Assembly: GCA_029747015.1 (NCBI GenBank)
Contig: JAKOGI010000427.1
Span: forward strand, 206,001-270,000
Direction of reading: 5' to 3'
From: Carnegiea gigantea
Lineage: Eukaryota; Streptophyta; Magnoliopsida; Caryophyllales; Cactaceae
DNA length: 64,000 bases
A program made the position numbers and the translations under genes. The notes below the pieces were generated by a model that was not told the origin of the DNA, did no database searches, and saw only the letters and a list, made by a program, of their open reading frames with translations. Shown here piece after piece: positions 11,011 to 21,776 of the stretch. The first letter of the stretch is position 1. Every line of letters begins with the position of its first letter.

Positions 11011-12879
11011 ATGGCTCCCAACAACTCCTCTCAATCAAAAGCCCTCGTTCTTGCGTCCTCAATCCCTGCTCCCCCTCGCCCAATCCTGTACAAGCCTTTC
11101 AAATTCCTGAAAAGCTTGTCCCTACAATCAGTGGGAATGGGGATGGATGATATTCCCTTCGAGTGTGGAAGGGAATTGGTGTTCCTTGTAGGGACAATTG
11201 CTTGTCCCATTAAAGTCGAGTCAGAGGGTACACTATCGGGGTCTCAAGACCAACTCTTGGAAACCCCTGAAGGGTTTAATTTTGAGCCCTGTTCTTCTGG
11301 GTTGTTTCCTGACACAGCGACAGAAACAGGGGCTGCCTCTGTCGAAGGTGTGTATGTGGAGGATCTGAATGTCGACTTCCAAGGGAAGTCGAATGAGACA
11401 TCAGAGGAGAGTTTAGAGAAGGATTCTCTCCCTGAGCTGAAACCCCCACTCCGATCGCTCAAACTGGAGAGAAAAGGAAAAGGGTGAAAATAGTGGCCAG
11501 GCGTAGCAGAACGCCAAGAACAAGGCCACAACCAAGGTCTCAGCCCTCTCAAACTCCCTCTTCTCCACAATCCTCCAAGCCTTCTCGCAAATCTGCGAGA
11601 ATAGCTTTTCAATCCTCTCACCGTATCTCCAAACCCTCTGCTCCTGTCATCGAGGAGATTTCCTCCTCTTCTACCGAAGGGTTCTCGAGTTCTGACTCTG
11701 AGAACACCACCTTCAAACAGGTGACACCGGTGTTCTCCGAGTCCTCTGAAGAACAAGCCCCTCCAAAATCAACCACTAAACCTGCTGTGAAGCCCTCTCC
11801 TGCAAAAACACCCCTCAAGCGAAAGCCCAGAACAGCCCCCCTACCAGAAGCTACCACCTCTGTTCCTGCCCCCAAACGCCCAAAGCAGTTCACTCCCTCT
11901 CCTATGTCTGACAAACATGCGCAGTTGCTTAAGCGCAATGTCGTCAGGGGGAAGGTAGTGAATGTAAGCTTTTTCGAGGAACAGGGTCTGGGGGTGTTCC
12001 TGACCAAGTTGCGCGCTCAAGGCTGGCTCAACTTGTTTGCAAACACCCAGCTGGGGTGTTCTGTGCCTGAGTTGGCTGAGTTTTACGCCAACTACAGTGT
12101 CACCGAAGGGATGGTGACTAGTTTTGTGAATGGGCAACGCATTAAGGTTGATGCGCCCACACTTGGGAAAATTTTGGGAGTACCCTCCCAAGGCTTTGAT
12201 GTGTATGTGAGGGAAGACAAAACAGCCCTAGAAACAGCCAGGCTCCTAGAGGTGTCCCAACGCCTCAGTCAAAAACAGGGCCCGAGAACACCCCTCTCTG
12301 TTAAGAAGGGTGAAATGACCTCCCTGCACCAACTATTGTTTATGTTCACTATCAAGATCATAATTCCGCGAGGTCAAGGGCAAAACTCAGCTGATGCCCT
12401 CGATCAATGCCTGGTGGACTTACTGGAGGGAGGAACCAATCAACCTCCCTGCAATCATGATTCGCCACATAGGGCGAATTGCGAACACCACCCGGGCCCA
12501 TGATCTTGGATATGGGTTTCTGCTGACAAGGGTGTTTGAGCACCTTGGGATAGTGCTCACACGGCGAGTGGAGGCCCAAGTCGTTGATGAGATTGGGATT
12601 GACACTCTGCTCGGGTGTGGCTATGAGGTTGGCGAAGGGTCAGTCTCCAAACAGGGTCGTCGACCACCTCGACCACCTGTTTCTGGGCAACCTTCCATCA
12701 AACTTGAGGCTGTTTTTGAGGACAATGCTCGCCTCAAGGATGAGCTCTCAGCTGTCAAGGCTGCTCTTGCTGAGGAGCAAGCCCTCTCCGCCAAACGCCA
12801 TGAGGAATTGCTTGCCCTTCTCTCCACTCTTGCCCCCAGCATTCCTCCTCTGCAAACGAGACCACCCCCTGCAACCTGA
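11011..12879 (+). pseudogene. Third (envelope-like) ORF of the SIRE-type element, two frameshifts
   Basis: The role of this ORF is unknown; in SIRE elements it has been called envelope-like. The best start is ATG 11011 (MAPNNSSQSKALVLAS). The reading runs to about 11485, moves to a second frame (about 11484-12430) and returns to the first frame to the TGA at 12877-12879, so two single-base or similar indels split about 620 codons. The first third is Ser/Pro rich with a basic Arg/Lys/Pro stretch. The middle (about 11900-12560) holds a globular domain, with LAEFYANYSVTEGMV and LGKILGVPSQGFDVYV, that looks like the plant transposon domain shared with other retrotransposon third ORFs. The C-terminus (LKDELSAVKAALAEEQAL) is a predicted coiled coil. 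I see no clear transmembrane segment or signal peptide, which argues against a true envelope protein. Confidence 0.8.
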
Positions 12880-13191
12880 TTCTCTAGGCTGTTCTCTTGT
12901 CTCCTCCTCCCATCTTCGTTTTTGGCATTGTACTGTTTTTAATGCAATATCTCCTTAATGATGCTTCTTGCACCTTATGCTCTATATTTTTTTTCTTGCA
13001 TTCATACTGTTGCTTATGCTTTTTAATGATGCCAAAAGGAGGAATAAGACCATATGACCATATGAATAAAACTATATGACATGCTCTATGACCTAGCACC
13101 TAGAGGATCCCTATCAGCATTAAACGTTGTTAAAGCTTTTTAATTTTGTCAATATGGCCACTTGGTTTGTCATCATCAAAAGGGGGGAATT
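12880..13191 (+). other. Copia 3' untranslated region ending in polypurine tract
   Basis: No coding sequence. The purine run AAAAGGGGGGAA at about 13178-13189 lies directly before the 3' LTR and is the expected plus-strand DNA primer. Confidence 0.85.
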
Positions 13192-14664
13192 TGTTGATTA
13201 TATTTAGTTTTGATGATAACAAATCCAAGAGTAACATATTTGTCTAAGTAATGTTGTTCCAAACAAGCTCTCCAAATAGGGCCTAATACACCGTTGTTCC
13301 TACACCGCTGTTTGTGATATTTTATTAACCTGGTGGCTAAATGTTGAGAACAAGTCTTAGGAACAGGTTCCGAGCTTCAGTGACACAAGATCAGCAAACA
13401 ACACATATGGTTTAAGTCTTGAGGAACATTCAGCTACACAAGATCACCCAAGGAATCAAGGTGACCAAGGTGTTTTGGAGCAGCATATTCACTCTTGACA
13501 AGACAACTAATTCTTACAAGGAGTCTTGGTTAATTTAGTTTTTATCTTTTAGACTCTTGTTAATATGCCAATCTTGAAAGTATCATTTTTAGCACTTCTT
13601 GAAAACGGTTTTCGAAAAGTTGCTTTGGGACACCATTTCCAAACAACCCTGCAAACAGGGTGCCTAGGGTGTTCTCAAAAACTACAGCAGCTACATCAGT
13701 CTTATCTGGAAATTTGCTTCGGTTGGCTGCCAGATCTAAAAAGATTTGTTTTGAATTTGAAAAAAAAAAATTGCAAAACCGTTTTTGCTAAAGATTTCTC
13801 TTGAAAGATTCTTATCCCTTATTTTTAGGTCTTGATTGAATTTGGGATAAATCAAGATTTTATCCTTTTCAAGCTAGATTACTCGGCCAAGATATTTTAA
13901 GAAAATCTTCTCTCCTCTCTTAGCCGTTGGAAATCTTTGGTGAATCTTCTAAGCGACTAAAAATAGAGGATTTTCCCTATCTTTTGAAAAGAATAGCCGT
14001 TGGGTTGTGCGTTTAAATATTGAAATTCTCTCTCCCATTTGACAATCCGGTTTTTACAAAGAAGTAAGAGATTTTTAGAGCTGAATTTCAAAGAGAAAAA
14101 CCGTGAGAAGATTGTGCTTAACTGAGCTTTCAATTTCTTGGCATAATAGGACTTCATTGTACCTTACATCTGCTTAAGTCAGAAGCACCCCAGTAAGGTG
14201 TTTTGTACCCCTGTTCTCAGAACAGAAAGTGAGTGAGTGTGTCCTCAGTCGTGTGGACTTTGGACGTGTCCTATCTGGTGAGATTGGACGTGGTGTAACC
14301 TGTCTTAGGGAAGAAGGTTACGTGGGTTACAAGTTGTAACAAGGAGTGTTGCTTTTGTAACGTTTTCAGCCCGTTAGTGAAGTGGTTAAATCCTACACGA
14401 GGTAGGTCGTGGTTTTTCACACCTCAGTTGGGCTAGAGGTGTTTTCCACATAAAAATTGTGTGTGCCTTATTTCCGCATTTATTACTTTGAATTTCGCTA
14501 CTGAATCAATTGCGAACAACCGCTACAAACAAGGCGTAAGGTTGTTTGTGATTTACAAACAATCTCTGCAATCAAGTGCTACGGTTGTTTGTCAGTTATT
14601 AGGCGAAAATCGACCACCACAATTCACCCCCTCTCTTGTGGTTGTGTACTCTTGGAATTCAACA
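13192..14664 (+). repeat. 3' LTR of the copia element
   Basis: 1473 bp, about 98.9 percent identical to the 5' LTR by my count. Of the 16 substitutions, 14 are transitions. It is followed at once by the target duplication. Confidence 0.95.
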
Positions 14665-14669
14665 TTGGC
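14665..14669. repeat. Target-site duplication TTGGC, right copy
   Basis: Pairs with 4065-4069. Confidence 0.95.
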
Positions 14670-16330
14670 ACATACAACAGGTAAAGCTAAAAGAGCCAGT
14701 AGACCCTTACTTAAGGAATGAAGCACTCATCACTGGTGTGTTGAAAATATAACGCGGTTCTCTTAAATCTCATTCCAAGGAATCAAGTCTACCATAAGCT
14801 TGACAAGACTCTCGAATTCGCAACCACTTAAATGCAAAACACACTAAGCAGTCATGAGGACTTTGATGGGGCTGTAACGGGGCTAAGGGTAAAGGTAAGA
14901 GGGGAATAAATACGTTAGGATTTGTGGAGCTTAAAGCCAAAGACTATAAGTATAAATTATCTTTGCCTAACTTTTCATAAAAATACTCCTCACACCAAGC
15001 TATCTCAAACTAATAAAATCACGCCTAGTTGGTGCACGATGTGAGTAAGTGTTGAAGTATATCCAATATGAAATCTATACCAAATCCTTGTATTATTTTG
15101 CTTCTTTTTTCAATTCAACATTCTTTTTCTAGCAACTCATAAAATTCAACCCAATTGACACCAAGGGAAATATTATATAAATCCCTTATTGCATACAAAC
15201 AAACCACACCAAACAACAATGTCATTATCAACAAACTACTCCCAATCAATAATAAAATTCTATAGTCTTAGCTAAAAAGGTAAGATATGTATTTGCCCAA
15301 GGTTTATTATTATAGGTTTGTATCAAGAAAAAGATATCAAGGCTCAAAGGAGGGCAGCAAGGGATAAATCATACATAATAAGGGTGGCTATTTTGTCAAT
15401 GTGGCTCATAAATTCAAAGAATGCCTTAATTATATTGCCTAAACATGTATGCTAATGTGATCTTGAACAAGAGTCAAAGAAAGTTCTAGAGATTTGAAAT
15501 CTGGGAAGAGTCATACATGAAAAAGAATATAAGACTAAAATGATGAATTAGTCCAATCAAGTTCAAAATCTCACGGGACAACTACCAAAGCTCAACTAAC
15601 TCATTAGATCACATGTGCTAAATATTCATGCAAATAATCATTGAGTAATCGAATCACAGTCAACATGATGGATAAAACATGAAGCACATTCTAAAAACTC
15701 ATAACCAAACATTTTATTCACAAATGGGCATAACAAAACGGGTTAAAATAAGCCAACGAAAACTACTTACTTTAAGACTCAGCATCGGAGGATTTTATTC
15801 CTTTTTTTCGTTTTTTTCGTTTTTTTTATACTAACGCTAAAATGCAACTAAAAATTGAAAATGCCAAAATAAAGCTAAAACTAAGAAAAGAAACCTAAAA
15901 ATAGAAAGAAAAACAAAATGAACAACTAAAAATGCAAACCACTCCTAAATGCATAACCTAAAATGTAAACTACTCACACATCTACATCACATACACATAG
16001 TCACACACAACTCTCCCATGCTTGGGCAAAGCATTATCGTCAATGCAGGGATAGAGGAACCAATGGGGAAGAGAAAGAAGAAACTAATAAGGAGGAGGGT
16101 GGGGTTACGAAATATGCCAATCACGCTAAGTCTCTAAACAATAAAGTCTTGGAAGTATTGGTTTTGGGCAGCAATCATCCCAAGGAGCTCATCATACTAC
16201 TCCAGAACACAGCTACGGAGTACGGTGTGCTCAATTTGAATACACGCTCAGGGGGATCCTTGCTCCTCTTAGACTGATAGAAGGGTAGCATGCAAACCAG
16301 TATAATCAAAGGAGGATGACATTTGTAATG
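14670..16330 (-). other. Athila-like 3' noncoding region, proximal part
   Basis: No gene. On the minus strand this is the stretch between the third ORF and the 3' LTR. It aligns with the plus-strand copy: the tract near 15450-15520 matches the reverse of 58330-58410, and the purine-rich AGCATGGGAGAG (reverse of about 16010-16025) corresponds to the AGTATGGGGGAG at about 57813-57824 in copy B. A T-rich run lies at 15800-15830. The region is interrupted by the copia element and resumes at 4064. Confidence 0.6.
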
Positions 16331-16339
16331 AACTAAATG

Positions 16340-16948
16340 CCCTTAGATGAGGAGGGGGAGGAGGTGGTCTGGGTTACACCAACTCTTCGTCGCCCAGTAA
16401 AAAGTAAAGAATGGTCCGGTGCAAGTGAGTGGTTCGGTCAACATTACGGAGAGGCATGAGACGGTTCCCAAGATAAATCCAACAAATATGCCCAGCCTCC
16501 ACCTTACAAAACTTTGTTTATTCAAAAGTGACTAAGTTTAACCTCTCAGAACCGAGAACTCTATCATTAGGGTTCGGTTCTATTCCAACAGACCTAGCAA
16601 TGGGGGTAATGAGGCCCCTAATCACAATCCTCTGTGTGGAACTAGTGGCCGCACTATGTAGCTGATTGACCAAGAATGTACCAAGGTCAAGTTGGTCACC
16701 TTGAAGCATGCTACATAAGAGATATAATTCAGACAGGTGGGGTACATTCAAACTATCATCCCTAGTAAATAGACCATATGCAAGTGATCTTTGGGCCACT
16801 AGAATACAGAGGTTTCTAATAACAGTGCCTTTGGAATTCCTTGTGTCAAACCGATAATCCCCAGTAATTTCATTCCAAAAAGCATTTTGGTTAAAGTCTT
16901 TACAGACATGTTGATAAAGCAAGTCCATACTTGACGAAAAGCCAAACA
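16340..16948 (-). pseudogene. Athila-like third ORF, C-terminal half
   Basis: The minus-strand frame reads MFGFSSSMDLLYQHVCKDF at its start, then ARDDSLNVPHLSELY and TPIARSVGIEPNPNDRV. The same segments occur in copy B at about 56865-57240. The function is unknown; it is the extra ORF after pol in Athila-like elements. The upstream half is at 31006-31450, where the text stops at the matching codon, so the LARD inserted inside this ORF. Low-quality frame continues to about 16340, with stops. Confidence 0.75.
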
Positions 16949-16950
16949 TT

Positions 16951-19900
16951 ACCCCTAGCGCTAAGACCATTACGTTTTTCTTAAATCCTACTTATCTTCT
17001 GGGGCGAAATGGACATAGTTCCCTTTAAAAGCTGACCATTTCCTAGGCTAAATGCCTTATAATAAACCCCTTCATTGAATAGAAACATATAGAACTCTAA
17101 AATAAGCTCAACAGCTACACACCGGAGTCCATAACTCAACGAGCCACTCGCTCGGGTATATCAGACAATATAGTTCAGTAATAAAAAAGAAAATAAAAGA
17201 TACAACTCAACAGATCACACATCCAAAGTATTGGGGTTTACATCCCAAAATGTACCCAACTTCAGCTAAAAAGGCAACTAGCTAATAAGATGGTTGGCTC
17301 ACACGGCCATACAGAGCGGCTTTCAAACTATACGCATTACATGAACTAGAGTACCTGTTTACATACATTCATAAACTAAGGATACATTAGAGTACATCAT
17401 TTAACAGTAAGACCACTTCATTATACACACGCATGACACCTCATCAAGTAAGGGTAAACTCCAACTCATTATAAGTGAACTGACTTCTACCTATCACACA
17501 GAAAACCTTGGAAAAGGGGAAAGAGTAATGGGATGAGTAGCCACACACCAAGTGAGTATTCCCCGACTCCTTAAAACCAAATCATTGCAGGCAATAATGC
17601 CAATAGTAGTCACATATCATGTATTTATGTATTACTATCATATTAGGCAATCATTAACCCCAAGGACGAATTGTTACCCATAAACTTCATTCTAGCCACT
17701 CAACTTGTTTCTAGGTCCCTAAATGACCAAGTATCCTTACTAACAAGCACCTAAGCATATAAACGGGCAACGAGGATCATGCACGAAACTTTCTTTCATA
17801 GAATGAACGCTTTTAAAACTTACATGCTCGATGCATTACAAGAACATGGCCATACTTGGGATTTCATTCAAACTATTCTTGCTCATTCATAAGCCATGCA
17901 TGGGATATGCACAGGAATCTTCCTCTTTCGTGAAAACACTTTACTTAGCCTTACTTGAAATTTCATTCATAGGGTATACATAGGATATACGCATTTCAAA
18001 TCTTATTCATAAGATATGCACAGAATATACACAGAAAGTTTTCCTTCTTTTCTTAAAAACACTTTGCTCAGACTCTTGAGGCTCATAAAAATACTTTACT
18101 TAGCTTCTTGAGGCTTATAAAAACATCTTTGCTTAGCCTCTTGAGGCTCATATTCTTTAAAAAGAAATCTCTTTCGTATTGGTCCTCTAATAACCCTTAT
18201 GAGCTTTCGTAACTTATTCATACTGGCCACTTAATGGCCCTTAAAATCTTTCTTTTGCTTGAAATACTTGGAATGGCGAAACACCAACTGCTGTTCTTAT
18301 TTATTAGAAAAGTACTCTTGGCATAAGATCATCATAACGTGCTGATAAGGTGAGATCTATTCTCAACCCCTAGTGAGACTATCCTCACCTATAAGCTCTT
18401 ACTTCCCAAGATGGCTACATAAATGGACCTACACACTCGTCAGGGTCTTCTAGGGTCTCTCACTACTGAGACATACTCCCTAGGCTCGGGATTCCCCTGT
18501 TCTAGTAGGTTCACTCCCATCTTACATATGTCCTTAAGTACGTTACCTTAGCCAATTTAAAGCATATGGCCATAGTGGCTAATAAGTTTGTTGTCTCTTA
18601 AAGAGAAATCATTTATCATACAACTCTCTTCTTTTTAAAATTTCTTAGGGATTCCCCTATTCTAGCATGTTCACTTGCAAAACTGCACTCGTATAGTTAA
18701 AAATAGGCCATCATTCGCTAATAGTTATGGCTACTATTATTTTCAACCATGAAAACCTTTTTTTCTTCAAAACTCTCCCCCACCCATATGATGCAGCTTG
18801 ATGATGTTAACGGGAGGGATTTACACGTAACACATTCAAACACTTCATAATTTAACTTGGCAGAATAAGCCACACATGGCCTCGCAATTTACACAATTGT
18901 GGTCAATCATAACCCAAGCTTCCTCTTCACACAACACCGACCACAAAGAACCCCCAAACTCTCATTAGTTCATCCTCAAACCATCCGACTATCACCTCAG
19001 TTTTCAATTCCATAACTATAGCATATTATCATAAAAGTCATAAAGAAATGTGTAATAGCGGCATATGAACTTACCGAGCAAATAGCATCCATCCTGCGGC
19101 ACATTACGACATATCATATATATAGCTCATTAACTTAAACAAGGCCCTCAATGGTCGAAATGAACAACAAGGCATGGACTAAGCTAACTTGCATTCACAG
19201 CTCATAACTAGGAAGTAAGCGTGGCTAATTCGTGTCATTTTTAAAGCATAGTTTAGTCACGTTAAGCCTTACATATTTGTTTCGAACAAACTAAGGTTAT
19301 TAGGTCATTTTCAAGGCTATTTCAGGCATGAATTAACCATATTAGCATGCATCAACTTAGGGCATGCTTATGTTATTTCAAAGGCCATTCTCAAACTTGA
19401 ATAAACTAACTTGACTTGCATTGATTTGAAGCATTCTTGGGTTGTTTCGAAGCTACTTTCAAGTAGGAACAAACTAAATTAACATACATCAAATCGAAGC
19501 ATTCTTAGACTATTCGAAGCCACTTTCAAGCATGAATTAACTAAATTAACATGCATCAATTTAGGGCAGTCTTGGACCTAATAATTAGTCCAATTAACAT
19601 GCATCAGTTTAGGGCAATCTTAGGCATAAAAATCAGTTCGGTTTAGCTGCTATAAATGCATGATTTAAACTAAATTCAGCTAAAGTAAAGCATGCATAAT
19701 CAGTTGTCATATTCCCAATTAATCTAGCTAACCCCAGACTAACATGCATCATCACTCAAGGACTAAAATCTTTTCGAAATTACTAATACTTTAGGAGGTA
19801 AGAAACACCCACCTTGATCCAAGCTAGAGGGCCCGATTTAGGGTTTGGTTTAGATTGATTCGAGGCTAAGCCACGACCCCTGATCCTCGCGTCGCTGCTG

Positions 19901-20751
19901 CCACTGTCTCTCCTCCCTTGCTCCAGCCCTCGGCTGCATAGATCAGGACCACCTTGGTAGTGGTGGAGGTACTGGTAGTGCTTGGGGTTCAAAACCCTAA
20001 CTTTTTAGGCCCTCATCTTCCTGGGATTTGGTGGTCGTCGAACTCGAGCCCATCAGTCGAGCACCTTACCGACGATGCCTGGCCATCGTTCCACCGGCGT
20101 CGACCACTGCTGACGTAGATCTCGCTCTCTTTCCTCTCGCTCATCCTTCTTGCTCTTGCGGGGTCTGAGGCCGTGGTTGGCTGCCCACGCCGCGGCACCG
20201 TCGCCGTCGCGGGTGCCAGCCAGCTCCCTCCTTTCTCTCTCTTTCGCTCAGCCTCTCTCTTTCTCTCTCTTATGCGGTGGGTCATGGGGCTGGGTTGAGA
20301 ACACCCCTTGCTCGTGTGTTTTGGCTGAAGATAGGGGGCTTCGGTCCCCTTTTAGTCCTTTTCCCCTTTTTTTTGTTTCTTTTGTGCTTAATTGCTACAA
20401 CAATCTAATTCTCAATCCCAAATTCGTTAACGCTCAGTCTAGGCTTGGGTTGAAACGTTCTAAAATCAGTGTTCTAACTAAATTCGGGAAACGACTAAAT
20501 GAATCAAATAACGATTTTGAGGGCATGAGTTATCATCAACCCAAAAATTTTCTAAATGATTAACGATGATGATGATGATAATAATAATAACAATAATAAT
20601 AATATTAATGATATTCCTTTTTTTAATGAAATTATCGCTCATATAAGCACATCAGTGGTAATTTAACCCATATAGTTTACTAAAATACGATTTTATAACG
20701 TAAAAAGGTGATATAATCAGCTTAACGAAAAATAAAAAAGCGGAGGTTACA
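16951..20751 (-). repeat. 3' LTR of the LARD, outer end eroded
   Basis: About 3.8 kb, collinear with 27190-31005. In one sampled stretch (19801-19920 against 30063-30182) I count 9 differences in 120 bases, 8 of them transitions. The 12 terminal bases TGTAACACCCCA present in the other LTR are lost at the outer end. It contains a GC-richer island at about 19800-20350 and (GAT)n/(AAT)n runs near 20560-20600. ORFs inside are not conserved between the two LTRs. Confidence 0.85.
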
Positions 20752-20754
20752 TTC

Positions 20755-20769
20755 TTCCCCCCTTAAAAG
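20755..20769 (-). other. Polypurine tract of the LARD
   Basis: Reverse strand reads CTTTTAAGGGGGGAA immediately before the LTR start TGTAACC. The same arrangement is seen before the LTR of the chromovirus at 61706. Confidence 0.8.
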
Positions 20770-21771
20770 AATTTTGTCCCCGAAATTCCCAAGCTAAGTT
20801 CAGTCGAACACAAGATATGCACACATGCACTATGATCTACATGATAGGTTTATAAAAGGTTTCATTTTGCAATCGCTATATCTTTTAAATTGAAAGAAAA
20901 AAGCTTATAGTATCCACTCTCCTTTTCGCCAATCCTCTTCAAGCGTCTACTCACTCTATTTGGATGCCGAAGGCAAACGCATAGAAGATGGGCAAATGAG
21001 TTGGCGTAGAAAACCATATTAAGCTTATTTTAAAAAGAAACACAGACTTTCAATCCTGTATTTAAGTAGCAAGTCTGCAAAACCACATAGTTTCAAACAA
21101 ACCTATATTTACACATCAACATAAGTTAACATCTAAGACCTTTCCTTGTGTGGAAACGTTTAATAGAACAAATCAAGTTCATACTAAGACAGTTAACTAA
21201 GTCAAGCTCATTCACCAGTATGCAAAATTGAAGCATTTCAAAACTAAGTTACGAACCAGGGAGTTTTCATTTTATAGCAAGGTAATAGAGACATCATACA
21301 GTATCACTTAGCATCACATATGGAACAAACATCCCTATGTCATGAGAATTTGCAAGTAAGATGAAATGCTTATGGTTGTAACTCTACCCCCTTACGACCT
21401 TATTGAAGGATCACAAGTGTATATCACAACACAACTCTTCTAAATTGGATAATATATTTCGATTATCCACATTTGCAACCATGTTTCACACTTCAATGAT
21501 CAAGTGATGCAGTAAGGATTTCAATACAATCATAGGTATACCAACTACATCATTGAGTCTCATGAGGTACATAGGCAATCCTATATTCACACCTTCACAC
21601 GAGTATAGGTCTCTAAGGTCGTGAAATATTAGCACTCGTAGTTGTAACATGGCAACATGCAAATGGGAAGATCCTATAATACCAGTGATAGCATTCTTAA
21701 TAACTAACAAAAATGCTATGCTAAGGTTAGCCCTGATGCTTACCAATTTATATGTGGCACTCACAATCATA
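20770..21771 (-). other. LARD internal region, part 1, non-coding
   Basis: AT-rich, no ORF above 95 codons and no retrotransposon protein motif on either strand. It continues at 25569 across the solo LTR. Confidence 0.6.
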
Positions 21772-21776
21772 TCATC

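Larger units (their letters stand above)
4070..14664 (+). mobile_element. Complete SIRE/Maximus-type Ty1/copia retrotransposon with third ORF
   Basis: The element is 10595 bp and bounded by 1472- and 1473-bp LTRs starting TGTTGATTATA and ending GGAATTCAACA, with target duplication TTGGC. The order is 5' LTR, tRNA-Met primer site (5544-5555), gag, pol, spacer with promoter-like signals, third ORF, polypurine tract, 3' LTR. Long LTRs, a long gag and an extra ORF after pol are typical of the SIRE lineage of plant copia elements. Pol is open over 1071 codons, while gag and the third ORF carry stops and frameshifts, so the copy cannot make all its own proteins unless recoding is used. The LTRs differ by about 16 substitutions and one indel by eye, which makes it a recent insertion. 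It sits in the 3' noncoding region of the Athila-like element. Confidence 0.95.
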
